From Hirsutella rhossiliensis (Eukaryota > Ascomycota > Sordariomycetes > Hypocreales > Ophiocordycipitaceae), in NCBI RefSeq assembly GCF_020360975.1, contig NW_025408670.1:3534001-3598000 (forward strand): a stretch of DNA of 64,000 nucleotides. Reading direction: 5' to 3'. Below the pieces are notes generated by a model. It had not been told where the DNA came from and ran no database searches. It worked only from the letters and a program-made list of their open reading frames with translations. Below, one piece after another: positions 1-12,150 of this stretch (the stretch's first letter is position 1; every line of letters starts with the position of its first letter). The position numbers and the translations under genes were made by a program.

Positions 1-236
1 TCTTGAAGGTAGGCTTTTTAATAATATATTTCTTATATTAATTAGTTTTAATTTAGTAAAGCTATCGCGATTATTATAAGTTCGCGCGCTATAGTATTAT
101 ACTATTTAAGGGGTAGTCTAGTAATAGCTTTACTTCTTAGTAGTAAATAAAGCTAACCTTTACCCCTTAAATCTTTATAGTTTCTTAACTAAATTAAGAT
201 CTAACTATACTATTAAAATCCCTTTATCTTAGTATA
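1..236. other. Unclassified AT-rich sequence
   Basis: No frame stays open and I find no similarity to the other repeats in the window. It shows the same lack of CpA/TpG as the rest and is presumably more RIP-mutated transposon. Confidence 0.4.
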
Positions 237-709
237 TATAGTTCTTATAGAAAGAGATATAAGAAGTATATATAAAATATATAAAGGTAAAAGTAAAAGT
301 AAGGGGTCGGATAGGTAAGGTAGAGATATTTAAATCTTATAGGGGCAGTAATTATAGTAAGGGAGTAATTATTATATTACCTTAATTATCCTTCTTTCCT
401 TTATTTAACGTTCTTTTTTATACCTATTTAGTATCTTAATTAATAAAGAAGATCCTACTTAAAGAAGCTATTAATATCCTCTTAACTACTAAGCTTTTTA
501 CTAGTTTTTCCCTTCCTTTTTAGCCGTTACTAGTAAATCCGTCTTATTTCTCGCTACCTTAATAGGAAGCTATTACTACTTTTACTTCCCCTCTTACCCT
601 TACCCTCCTCCTTTTAGCTCCTTTTTTAAAACCTATATTTTTTAGCTTCCTTAGTCCCTTTTACTATAGGATATCTCTAAGAACTATAAAATTAAGCTAT
701 GCTTTATAA
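237..709 (+). repeat. Dispersed repeat R1, copy 1
   Basis: About 470 bp that recurs at 12151-12646 (+) and, reversed and interrupted, at 38244-38653 plus 46346-46440. Shared landmarks are AGAGATATAAGAAG near the left end, AGGGGTCGGATAGG about 60 bp in, and an A/T-rich right end. The sequences beyond both ends differ at all three loci, as expected of a solo LTR or a short non-autonomous element. No target duplication could be resolved. This is the most decayed copy: the CTCGCG of the other copies reads TTATAG here. Confidence 0.7.
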
Positions 710-1741
710 TACACCCCCTTAGCTATAGCCTGCCCTTATAGAAAGGGTAAAGCTAAATACTTAGGCCGGTAAGTATATAAAGGAGGTCTTAGTCTATACT
801 TATCCCTTACTTAAGAAATCCGGGTTTTAGCCCTAGGCTCTTTTAGTCTTACTTTTTAAGAAAAAGGGGCCTAAGAAGGAAATTAAGTCCTATAAAAAAG
901 GGGGTCTTCTCTAAGAATAAGTCCCTTAAAAAAGGGGCCTTTAAGAAGAATAAGTCTTAATTAAGCTAGGGGCCCTCCTTTAAGATAAGTCTTAGTTCCT
1001 TTTTTTAGCTATAGACGTCTCCTTCCTCTTATATACTATTAGCTCCTTTTATAGACTCTTAAGGCGGGCTTTTAAGGATAGCTTCTCTTAAACGTCTTTT
1101 AGCCTAATTTACTATAAAAGGATAGCTAGCTTTTACTTTACTAATAGCTTTATAAGACCGTTAGCTTTTATTAATACCGTTAAAACCTAATAGATAGAAA
1201 TAAGTTCCTTTTAGACCTCTTAGCGTAACTAATACTACTAGATATTAATATACTAATATAAGTATAAAGGGAAGCTTTTTATTAAGGGAATTAAGGAGGA
1301 ATTTATAAGCGACCTTATTAATATAAGCGTCTTAGGTAAGCTAGATAGTTTATTAAGACCTATTTTAAAGGATTTAAATCCCTAGGAACTACTTTAGCTC
1401 CCTTAGCTTAGTTATCTTATACCTTTATTATAGGCCTTATATAGCCTCCTTAGTAATTACTTCTTCTTCTTTTAAGTAAGCATAGATAATATTATCGACG
1501 TAAGAAAAGACTATAATTTTACCTTTTTATATTATATATAGTTCTTAAGGGACCTTCTTAAAGCCTAGGGCTTTAAGGGAACCTATTAAATACTATTACT
1601 AAAAAAAGGGTAATCTTTATAGTCGATATAGAGCTTTCCTAAGCTTTAAAACCTTTCCTAGCTATTAAAAGCCTACTAAAAGGTATATATAGATAACTTC
1701 TTCTTCCTTAAGTAGGTAGTTAATAAAAGCGTTAATAGTAT
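710..1741 (+). pseudogene. Unrecognised decayed coding sequence
   Basis: A stop-interrupted plus frame can be followed through much of 1240-1740. Its stops are mainly TAG/TAA, which RIP makes from CAG, CAA or TGG. Around 860-960 there is a Lys-rich repetitive stretch (KKKGPKKEIKSYKKGG). I recognise no domain. It ends where the GypA-a LTR begins. It could be gag-like sequence of an element whose other parts lie outside the window. Confidence 0.3.
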
Positions 1742-2117
1742 TTTAATAGGTAAGATTATACCCTTATAAATATTAGCCTATTAAAGGGATAAGACCCTTA
1801 GTACTCCTTATCTAACTTTCTCTTAAGTATACTTAAAGGCTTTATAAGGACCTTAATTATCTAATAAGGCATCCTCCTTAATTATAGTTAATTTAAATTT
1901 TTATTTTTCCCTTTTAAAGTAAAGGTCGCTAGTTATAAGACTTTAATAGAGATAAAGAGGTATAAAGTAAAGAAATCTCTAAGACTTATATTAATAACCT
2001 AAGACCCTTAAAGCTATATATAAGATAGATAATTAGATAATTATATAGTTAATTACTTTACTAATCCTTAGCTATATACTACGCGTACTTAAGGTATATA
2101 CCCTTATCCTTATTAAA
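1742..2117 (+). repeat. GypA LTR (5' LTR of GypA-a)
   Basis: 376 bp, the same length as the LTRs at 20501-20876 and 32681-33056 and the Fot1-split LTR at 15493-17723. It starts TTTAATAGG and ends CCTTATTAAA (CCCTATTAAA in other copies), so the ends form a 9-bp inverted repeat in the best copies. The canonical TG...CA ends are absent. Confidence 0.9.
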
Positions 2118-2333
2118 ACTAGTCTCTTAAGTATAAACTCGTTATTCCGTTTTATTTATATAGCGATAAGTAGCTTTACGAAGCTAAGAATACTTAGAGG
2201 ACGATAGTACTATTTAGAAAAAATAAAATCTAAGGATTTAATAATTAAAGTAATAGCTACCTTAATAGCTAGAGTTAAGGACCTAATAAAGCAATAGGCT
2301 TACTAGGAAATAAATAATTAGATAATACCTTCG

Positions 2334-3023
2334 AACCCTCGTAGTATAGTAGTTATATACCTAAGAAGCCTACTAGCTATAATACTAAAGTCGGTTTAAA
2401 TCTAGCTAAGGGCACGATTAATTTTTAGTTAAACTAGTAAACTACGCTAACCTACTTATTAATTAGCTAATTAGCGCTTCTAGAAGCGCTTATAAATATA
2501 CTAGTAGTCTAGCCCTACTATAAGTAGGCCGGCCTAGACCTCGCCTACTTAGACCTAGCGACGAATTTATTAGGACCTCCCCCTAACCCTAGTCCGGGCC
2601 CCTTAACTAGGAAAATAAAAACCTAGGGCCGATACTAGTAACTTAATAAGTATAGCGCGAAGCCGGCAGAGCCTAGGAAGATATCGTTATAAGATAAGGT
2701 CGGAGATAATTATATAATTAACTATTAACCGTTAACTAAAAACGCTTATACTACCGATTAACGCTATATACCCCGCGTATATAAAGGAGTTACTTTCTAA
2801 GGTTACTTTATAGCGGGGCTAATACGATTCCGACTAACTATAATAATACCTAAGATAGCCGGTATAAGATTCCTATATATTATAACCACGACCTAGTATA
2901 AGGGCGGACTAGCTATAAAAGAGGGGAGGGTTTTCCTCTAAGCACTTTAGTTTTTCCCTCCTATTTAACGTCGAAGTTCTAGATACCTCTAAATAAGTTA
3001 CTAGTATAATCTTAATAATAATA
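2334..3023 (+). mobile_element. tRNA-derived SINE with a LINE-A-like 3' tail
   Basis: This 690-bp block is absent from the same place in GypA-b (after 21091). It is flanked by about 12 bp of matching sequence (2322-2333 and 3024-3035), consistent with a target-site duplication altered by transitions. The first ~75 bp resemble a tRNA with A and B boxes. The last ~105 bp (from about 2915, including AAGCACTTTAG and TTTTTCCCTCCTATTTA) match the 3' end of LINE-A at 47331-47433. The element ends in a short (TAA)n tract. A tRNA head, unrelated body and LINE tail is classic SINE structure, suggesting movement by the LINE-A machinery. The body contains a short palindrome near 2476 and no reading frame. 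Confidence 0.75.
2342..2403 (+). promoter_or_regulatory. RNA polymerase III internal promoter (A and B boxes)
   Basis: TAGTATAGTAG at 2342-2352 fits the A-box consensus TRGYNNARNNG and resembles the D-arm of Asp/Glu-type tRNAs. GGTTTAAATCT at 2393-2403 is the B box GGTTCRANTCC after C-to-T changes, one of them in CpA context. The start-to-start distance of 51 bp is normal for tRNA-like promoters. Confidence 0.65.
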
Positions 3024-3035
3024 ATAATACTTTTA

Positions 3036-6000
3036 CTAGTAATAAAGGAAAAGTAATAAGCTAATACTAAAAACCCTTAAGCTCTTATTATTAGCCTTAT
3101 AACCTTTAATACTAGCGACTTAGTTAAGAAACTACGATCTATATATAATACTTTAAAAGATATAAATAATAACGATAGTATAATCTAAACTATTCTAAAA
3201 CCCTACTAAGACCTCTTACTTATATACGTACTAATAATACTAATATAAGTACTAATAAGGGATACTTTAATAACCTTAACCTTAGCTCTCCTTTATATAG
3301 TAGCTTATAAAGAACGCTTACCTCCCTTTAATAGGTAAGAAAGTAAGTAATAAGATAGTTATAATAAGATATCCTTTAACTTTAAAAGCTCTAACTCTAA
3401 ATTTTATAACCTCGTAATCTATAAGTATATTATATCTAAAAACGCTAGCTATTAAGAGGGATTATCTAATCTTACTACTAGTAATATAAAAGAAATTAAG
3501 GTAGATATTAATAAGATTACTAATAGACTTAGAGATATACTAACTAAAAGCTAGGATAACTTTATAAGAAGACTCCGCTAACTATAACTCCTACTTATTA
3601 GTAAATTTAATAGTAAAAATATAACTAAATTCCTTAAGAAGTTTAAATAAAAGATATACGTTAACTATATCTAAGATAAGGATAAAATAAACTAGCTTAA
3701 AGTCTATATCTCCTCTATATAAGCCCTTACTATTAAAATTCTTATAGATAGACTTACTTAAGAAGAAGTAAAGAAAAGACTCCTTTAATACTATTATATA
3801 TATAATATTAAATAACTAGAAACTATTAATAACCGCTTAAACTATTATAATACTAAAAGCCTAAGACTATTATAAAAGTTATAATATAGCTTAGTCTTTA
3901 CTTATACTTATAGCGTAAGGTATAACTTAATAGCTAGGAAGAATCTATAGTTTAATTATACTTTATCTACTATATAATACTAATAGAACTTATTATTAAT
4001 ATTATAAAGAGAAATAAAAAGATATTTAAAGTTATCTTAAAACTCCTATATAAAAGCTTTATCTATATAATTAATAACTATTTAGTACCTTACTAAGACG
4101 TTAAGTAATAAGATATAGTATTTAAAGTCTATAATTAAAAGCTTAAGAACTTAAAGAAAGACTAGCTTTTTAAGGAAATTAATAAAGTAATAAAAGAAGC
4201 TAAATTTAATAAAGGTAAAGAAAAACCTCTTAAAGATTTAAAGAAAATAGATAAGAAACCTAGATAGCCTATAAAGGAGATCTTAGACCTAATAAAAGCT
4301 TTTAAAGATATAAAGATTAACCTTACTTACTAGTAAAAGTAGATATTTAACTAGCTTAATAAGGAATAAAAACGCGTTAATAATAAAAGCTACTCTTTAA
4401 GTTATAGATAAAAAGGTAGCGTAAATACTATTAGATTTAACTACCTATTTAATTAATATATATAGTTTTAGGTTAATACTTTTAACCGGCCTAAGAGATA
4501 CTTTTATTATAGTAAAGAAGGATATTACCTTAATAAGTATAAGGTATACTCTTAAGACTATAAGATCGGATTTATAATATATAAAGTAGTAAATAAGACT
4601 CTTTACCTTAAAAGAAAAGATAATAAAAGTATAATTCCCTTAGTACTTATTAATATATTCTCTTAAATAGGTATATATATTTAAAGGCTTATTATATACT
4701 AAGTAGATATATAGCTAGACTCCTTTATATTACTACTTATAAAATAAGTTAAAGCTATAGTTATACTATCTTACTTAAACTAAGCTATTAGTAAAGGAGA
4801 ATCTAGTTTCTTAGACTAGTTTTAAAGATATAAAAGCTTATATAAGTAAAAGCTAAGGAATTTAAAAGTAAGCGATATAAGAAAAAAAGTAAGAAGGATA
4901 TTAGTTATTATAATTATAAATAATACGCGATAAAGTAATATATATAATTAGATAATTTATATAACTATAATAGGGATTAATACTTATAAGAGGAAAAGAT
5001 AAAGAGTTAAAAAAGATATAAAGGAAATTAAAATAATACGAATAGTAAAAACTAGCTTAAAGATTATTCCTATATATTATAGATATAAAGTAGATCTAAA
5101 TAAGACGTTTAATAGACTTATAGATAAAATTATTAGAGAAATTATATATAAAAGAATCCTAATCCCTTTAAATTACTTAATTAACTTTATTCCTTAACTA
5201 AGTAAGAGACTTAGTATAAGATATATAGATATAGCCGAAGGTATAAAAGATATTAAATTCTAGACCTTAGAGAAAGTAAAAAGTAATATAAAACCCTATA
5301 AAGCTATAATAATAATTATAAAAGTAGCTAAAAATAATATAAAAAGTAGTTTACTTTTCCTTAAATATCTATAAAGAAAACTTATAGTAGCTTTAATATA
5401 AGTTAAAGAATAAGATAAAGAATACTAAGTTAAACTAATTAAGCTTACTTACCTTACTTATAAAGAATCGGATTATAAGTACCTCGAAGTTTAATAAGTA
5501 CTAAAGGAAGTTAAGTTTATAACTAATATAATTAGCGTAATATAACTAGCTTAAGGACTATTTAATTAATAAACTTTAAAGGTAATAAAACTAAGGAAGG
5601 ATAAATTTATTATATAGAAAGTAGTACTCTTAATAAGATATTAAGAGATACCTTTAAAGGACCTTATAGCGATTCCTATAATATATATAAATATAGTCCT
5701 TATACCCTTTTACTTACTTAAGTATATATAAGACTTACCTTATATTTACGTATAGCTTAGTAGCTAGAAAGCTAAAGTTCTAAACGCCTTAATTAATACT
5801 AAGTTTAAAGGAAACCTTATTACTAAAAGATATATAAACGTATATAGGCTTAAAATCCTACTAATAAAAGTATTAACGATAGTATATACTAGGTCCCTTA
5901 TAAATATAGTTAGGGAGGTAAAGACTAACCTCTATCTATATATAGCCTAGATATTAATCTATCTTTATATTATATTAAACGGAGTCTTAGTCCCTTTTAT

Positions 6001-8947
6001 CCTAAGTATACTATTTATTAGAGCTACGCGTATATTATTTAATTATTCCTTAAGGAACGGCGATATATAGGTTAAATATTAGATCGGTACTATCTAAGTA
6101 GTTATACTAGCGGTAGGAGCTATTAAATAAGAGCTTTTAAATAAGGTTAATATAGTAAAGTCCTTTTAAACTATAACCTTAATAGTTAATAAAGATATAT
6201 ATAAAAGACTAAAGCTTAAGGAGACTATATAAGAAATAGCTACCTAGCTCCTAAGAAAATTCTTTTAGGCTTTAGTAATAGAAGTTAAAGAAGATAACTT
6301 AGGAGCTACCTAATAATTATAGAGAAACCCCTTTTTAGATACCTTAATAGCTAAGATTCTCTTATTAAAAGGTAAGATCCTTAGTTATAAAGGGGGCGCT
6401 AACTAAGTCCTTAACCTAGCCTATACTAGCGTAAATAAGCCCTTAATAATATTAGTATAATAGTAATTAATTATAGATAAAGAAGATAAAGCGATTCTAG
6501 CTATTAAATCTAAAATAGTAAAAGAGATTATTAAAGTTATAGTTATAAATGCTAAAAGGGAATTTAAGAAAAATATTATTAAAGCTAGAAAGAAGTTTAA
6601 GAAGATCTAGAAGGTTAAAGTTAAGATAGGGAGGAAACGACCTATTAAATTATATAATCTAACAGTTAATACTCTCTTTAAAAGAAAAGTAAATAAGATT
6701 AACCTTATTAACGATACTCTATTAAATAGCTTAACGCTAAAAGAAGACCTAAACTAAAAAAAGACTAAATAAAATACTATTAAAAATAAGATATAGCCTA
6801 GACCCTACTTAAAATACTTAATAGGAAAATTCTAAAGTATATAAGAAGGAAAGCGGCTAATATATAAGAGACTTAAAGTAATTTACGAATAATTTAAAGG
6901 CTTTCTTATAAAGGTAGAAATCTAGATCTTCGATAGTATTTTATTTAATAAGGAAGTAGCGTTATCCTAGGACTTTATAGAAAGAGGTAAAGTCGACCTA
7001 GCTATAGCCCCCTTATAAGTTATTAAGATAATAGAATATAAAGCATAGTAAGTAGCCTTAATCTAATCTTAAAAGCGATAAAGTAGAAAGTTATTAATAT
7101 CCTTAAAATTAAACTAAAAATAAGAGTCCTTAAAGAAAGGTATAGGGCTTATAGGAACCCTTTTTTCCTTATAGTAAAGAAAGATAAAAGGCTATACTTA
7201 ATTAATTCTACTATATATATAAATACTATTATAGTAAGAAACGTAAACTTACTATTAAATATAAATAAGTTTAGCGACTACTTCTTAATATATAAGATCC
7301 TTTTCCTCTTAGACCTTTTTTTAGGCTATAATTAGATTCTTTTTAATATTAAAACCTATAACTTAATAATATTTATAATACCTATTAGCCTTTTATATAT
7401 ATATATACTCCCTTAAGGGGCTATAAACTTAGTCGGCTAATTTATAAGGATAATATAAAGAATCTTATAAGACTTTATACTAAATATCTATAGGAATTTC
7501 CTTAATAATATAGGTATTAAGGGACTTAATATAATATATAATAATAAAGAGATAGCGCTAAGAGTAAGGAGATTTATCTTTAAATACCTTATTAACCTTA
7601 ATAAAGTCTTAGTTAATATTAAACTCTTTAGTTATACGATTATAAGGGCTAAATCGAAATTCTACTAGTAAGTAACTAAAGTTATTAGTTATATCTATAA
7701 AATAAATAAAAGGTGCCTTATAAAAGCTAAAGTTATTAAGATTAAGGAATAAATAAGATACTTTAATATAACGTATATTAAAGCTTTCCTTAGTATTATA
7801 AGATACTATTAAATTTAAATTAAATAGTTTACTATCTTAGTAAAACCCCTTATAGACCTATTAAAGAAAGAAGTCTACTAAGAGTAAGGAGATAAATAAG
7901 TAAAAGCGATAATTACCCTTAAAGAAGCTATTATTAATTTAGTCTTTTTAGTATCTCTCGACGTTAGCTTAAGAAGAAGGGATATTATTTTAATATATAA
8001 TATTAGTTTACTTAGCTAAGGAGTAGTCTTAATATAAATCGTTAATAAAAAGAAGCGCCTTATAAGGTTTAAAAGTAAAATATAGTTACTAATAGAAACT
8101 AAATATAATATAATAAAGAGGAAGTATAAGGCTATATTAAGTACGCTTAAGAGACTAAGAATATACTTATATAACGTATATTTTATCTTAGAAACTAACG
8201 TACAAGTCTTAGTCGATTAATTAAAAGGTACCCTTAAAGACGTCCTTAAGGCTATAGTAACTCGTTAAATAAGCTATATTTTCCTCTTTAACTTTACTAT
8301 ATAATATATCGAAGGTAAAAAGAATAGTATAGCTAATAGACTCTTAAGAAAGCCTAAAAGACCTTTTAATATATTAGATAAGGAAGTAAAAGGCAATATT
8401 AAAGAGTTTATAAACTTTTACTTAAACGTAGTATAAAGGACTAAGCTATAAGGGGACTACTTAAAGGAATTAAGGATAATTATAGACTTCCTTTAAACGT
8501 TAAAATAGCTAGAGATCTTTTTTAAATAAGACTAAAGGAAGCTACGCCTAAAAAGTTTAAATTTTTACGTTAAAGATTAAAAGCTTTAGCGACTCCTTAA
8601 AAAGGAAGAAAGGGGACCTATACTAGTTATAGACGACCTAAAAGAATAGAAAAGGATTATTATAAAGTACTACGCGTAAATAGGATATAAAGGATAATAA
8701 GTTATATATATATTTATAAAGAATAGGTATTAGTAAGCTAGCCTTTAAAATAATATTTATAGTATAATCTCTTTTTATAAAGAATACTAATACTTTATAA
8801 CTAAGAGACCCTAGGAAGTTATAACCGCGACTATACCTAGCTACCCTATAAGTAAAATTTACTTTAATAGCTAGTATATACTATTTAATTATAAGTATTT
8901 ATACCTTATAAAAGTATAAGATAACCTTATTAAATAAGTAGAAGTTA
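3036..8947 (+). pseudogene. GypA-a gag-pol remnant (ends inside integrase)
   Basis: Decayed polyprotein of a Ty3/gypsy retrotransposon. At 4499-4540 the gag zinc knuckle C-x2-C-x4-H-x4-C is recognisable, but all three Cys codons and the His codon read as Tyr (TAY), each explained by TG-to-TA or CA-to-TA. The RT catalytic box reads FLNN at 7498-7509 where FLDD is expected. RNase H and the first part of integrase follow, and homology ends in the integrase core at ~8947. Stops are dense in every frame, so no product can be made. Confidence 0.8.
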
Positions 8948-9099
8948 TTACGAAAAAGATATAGCCGCCTATTAAATATAAGTAATAGCGTTAATTAATA
9001 TATATAGAGTACGCGATATACCCCCTTAAAGATATTAGGTTAATTTATCTTAAGATACCTAGATATCCTAGACTATAGTAGGAATTTTTATATAGGTAG
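8948..9099. other. Unclassified spacer between two elements
   Basis: About 150 bp between the broken end of GypA-a and the GypB-a LTR. No frame or repeat was recognised. Confidence 0.4.
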
Positions 9100-9286
9100 T
9101 ATAAAAGTCTTTAACTATTATAGGTAATAGGCTTAGGCTATAGCCTAAGCTATATAGTTATATATAGAGGGCCGGATCCTATATATATAGGGGCGGGCTA
9201 GCCGCGTATAAAAGAGCTTTATATAGCTTATTAATATTATCCTATAGATAGTACCTATATATACTCCTTTGCTTACTCTATAATAA
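9100..9286 (+). repeat. GypB 5' LTR with a 20-bp palindrome
   Basis: Matches the reverse complement of 60115-60300 from end to end. It starts TATAAAAGTC, a probable TG-to-TA change of a TGTAA start, and ends CTCTATAATA. A perfect 20-bp palindrome occupies 9131-9150. The GypB-b LTR has the same palindrome in a less mutated 22-bp form. A TATAAAAGAGC motif about 100 bp in is a plausible TATA box. Confidence 0.85.
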
Positions 9287-9299
9287 TATAAGCTATTAA

Positions 9300-11853
9300 C
9301 TAATAGATCTAATAAATATCTCCTTAGAAAAGGTACCGCTTCCCTAAAGGAGCACCCCGCTACCTTTTAAGCGGATAGAAAGTATTATAGCTATCCTAGA
9401 AGCGATTAAAAGCGCGACGGCTAGCGAGAAGAACGAGGTTCTCGCTATACTAAGGGAGCTATTTATAAGACTAGCGTTAACCCCTATAACCTTAATAATA
9501 CCGGTTACGGCGGCGGCACTATTAATATAGAAGCCGCTTCCCTAGCCGACTTAAGATAGTAAGCCTAAGTCCTTTTACTTTTTCCTTAGCTAGCTATAGA
9601 TAAAGTTTATAATAGATACGAAATAAGGCCTAAATAGCTATTATAATATAGCGTAGTATTTACTTCTCTATACGCTACTAGAGCCTTAAATATAGCGGAT
9701 CTTTAGATTCTAGGATAAGGGCGGCCTAGGAGGTAGACGCGACCTATAGGACTTCTTTTAATACCTTATATATATATTCGGCAACGTATAAGAGCGGGAG
9801 AAGGAATAGGATAGGCTATAGACCCTTAAGTAAAGGGATAAGTAGACCTTTAGTAAATTCCTCCCTAACTTTAAAGAGACGCTCTTATAAGCGGCGGGAA
9901 CTATAGTATAGGAAGATAGCACGAAGCTTATATAGTTATAGAACTCGATTACGCTAGCCCTACGGGAGCTACTTATCCCTATAATTATACCTACTAACTA
10001 TAGTATAAGGAACGGTGTTCCTACTATAAATAAAGTAGCTATAATATACTCTCCCGATTATATAAGCTAATAAGTAGTATATTAATTATAGATAAAATCT
10101 CATCCTATAGAGCAAGAATCGCTCGTTATTTTGCATGTTATTATGCATTAAACGGGTTGCCGGTTATCGTATAATCGGGAATCGAAGGAATAGAGCTAGC
10201 TTAGAATGCTAGCTAAGACCTCTTAAGAACACCGGCACGACTAACCTCCTCTAAACACGAATATTAGTGGAACTAAGACACTTCTAGATTTACTCGAGGT
10301 ATCACGGAATTCCCTAGTCTTAGGGCTATACGGCAGCCTAAATCTAGTCCCGAAAGGTTCTTCCGTTTAGCTATAATTGTCTATATAAGACAGTATATCC
10401 GCTGGTAGATAGAGAGAGAATAATTAACTTAAACACCTCTTCTATATACTAATACACTACTAATAAATTCCGTTGAAAATCCTACCTTATACTCCTTCTT
10501 CCCCTCTATTACGTAGTCTTACGTAATTCCTTAATTTCCTAAAATTCCGCTTTTACTTATATACCTTAAGATATAGCTAGTACGTAAGCCGGTTAATAAA
10601 GGTAGTATAGGGCTATAAGTAAACGCTATGTTTCTAAAAGCTTTATAAGCGTACGCTATATAGTAGTAATAGGATTACCGCCCCTCTATAAAAGGAATAG
10701 CTAACTATTAATACTAATAAAGATACCTTAATATTAGCTACTTATATAGACTAAGCTAAACGCGGTAGGAAGTTATTATCGAATATCCCTTATACTATCT
10801 TACTCTTTAAGTAGCGGGCGAAGTAGGTAATAAGCGAGGAAATCGGAAAAAGGAAGGCTAACGGCCGCTGCCTATATTATAGCGCGTTTATATACTTTAT
10901 ATTAAAATACCCCTTCCTTTTAGCTAAGCGGCCTATAGTAGTTAAAGTAGTAAAGATAGAACCGCTCCTTACCTTAGATAACGAAAAGGACTCCGCTCCC
11001 TTAGGCCTAGAGGAAAAAGAGTAGCTCTAGAGTAAAGATAGGCTCTAGAGCCTTAATTACTAGTACTAGTAAAGGAGAAGGAGGAATTATCCGCCTATAT
11101 AAAAGAGGAGCCTACTTTAATATAGGTTATAGTTAATAACTCCTTACCTATCGCCGCCCTTATAGATAAGGGCTATTAATACTACGCCGTAGTTAATAAG
11201 GCGCTTATATAAGAGATATAAGTACTAGTAGAAAAGATCGCCCTAAGGTAAGTAAAGGGCGCCTTAAGCGCGATAGAGGGTATAGTAATTAAGGGTATTA
11301 TATAGCTAGCTATAGAGGTTAATAGTTACTATAAGCTTATTATAGCCTATATAATCCCTTAACTAGAGTTTCCCTTAATCCTTAGGAAACCTTAGTTATT
11401 ATATATAGAGTTATACTCGGTTCTATACTAAAAGAAGCTATAGTTTAGGCTTATATAATAGTAGGTCTACTACGATAATAGTTTTATCGGTATAGTACTA
11501 AACGTACGAGCTTTATACTTAGTATAAGAAGTCCTTACCTTTATTTTTATAGGAACTATATAATAGTTAGAGCGGGAGGAAGGCTAGGCAGCGGCTAATA
11601 TAGCGGTCTATATAGTTAGCTTAACGGATATCGATAAGGCCCTTTAAGTAAAGAAGCTAAAGTCGCCTTCTAAGCTATAGTAGTAGATATTAAAGCGCTT
11701 TTATAACCTCCTACTACTATTTAAGTCCTAGGAAGTAAATAAGCTTAACTTATATAAGCTAAGGGTAGACTATAAGATCGTACTTTATACTAATAAGAAG
11801 GGGTAGGAATTACCTATACTATTTAGACCGCTATATAATATATTATATAACGA
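9300..11853 (+). pseudogene. GypB-a gag and protease remnant
   Basis: Decayed gag-protease region of a gypsy element, split by the solo LTR at 10004-10571. A protease-like segment near 11145-11190 reads ALIDKGY; in GypB-b the same site reads ALIDKGC, where D-S/T-G would be expected. The equivalent GypB-b sequence (58100-60100, minus) confirms collinearity to 11853. Many in-frame TAG/TAA stops prevent translation. The RT catalytic domain is missing. Confidence 0.65.
10004..10571 (+). mobile_element. CopA solo LTR, copy 1
   Basis: 568 bp, the same length and ends (TATAAGGAACGG ... ATATACCTTAAGA) as the two LTRs of the complete CopA element. It is flanked by perfect 5-bp duplications TATAG at 9999-10003 and 10572-10576. 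The internal region is gone, as expected from recombination between the two LTRs. It is more RIP-mutated than the LTRs at 51636 and 57081 but still keeps islands such as TTTTGCATGTTATTATGC. Confidence 0.95.
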
Positions 11854-12150
11854 AGAGGGGGCTCGAGAGGGTCCTACTTATTAGAGAAGACTAAATTATA
11901 GATAGTTCTATCTATACGAGCCCGTAGCTCCTTTACCTACTTATCCTAATCTTAGGGCTCTGCTAGAATCGTCCTACGGACCGTAGGGACGGTAGAGGAG
12001 TCGTTTTTCGATATTATTATAAGGAAGGGTAGAAATGTTAGGTAAAAATCGGCTTTTCTAGTAAGAGGGGTAAAAGGGAGCTACGAGGGATATAAGAAAG
12101 GTGCCTTTTATAGTAGCCGGAAGGTATAGGAATTCTATTCCTCCCGGGCT
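11854..12150. other. Unclassified sequence
   Basis: About 300 bp between the GypB-a break and R1 copy 2. It is somewhat richer in G+C than its neighbours. No reading frame or similarity to the other elements was seen. Confidence 0.4.

Larger units (their letters stand above)
1742..8947 (+). mobile_element. GypA-a: truncated Ty3/gypsy element
   Basis: Begins with a 376-bp LTR and continues collinear with GypA-b (20501-26995) through gag, protease, RT, RNase H and the start of integrase, where similarity stops at about 8947. The 3' extension and 3' LTR seen in GypA-b are missing. A SINE interrupts it at 2334-3023. It is heavily RIP-mutated throughout, with only transition-type differences from GypA-b over long stretches. 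Confidence 0.85.
9100..11853 (+). mobile_element. GypB-a: 5' part of a Ty3/gypsy element
   Basis: A 187-bp LTR followed by sequence collinear with the reverse complement of 60114-58136 (GypB-b). Similarity ends at about 11853, before the RT catalytic region. A CopA solo LTR with 5-bp TATAG duplications interrupts it. Compared with GypB-b it carries more RIP changes. Confidence 0.85.

Noticed and set aside
2334..2410. A functional tRNA gene
   Set aside because: A/B boxes are present but no clean acceptor stem or cloverleaf is seen. It sits at the 5' end of a target-duplicated insertion, so it is read as a SINE head.
2578..2592. Telomeric CCCTAA repeats
   Set aside because: Only about two imperfect units (CCCCCTAACCCTAG) inside the SINE body; too short to mean a telomere.
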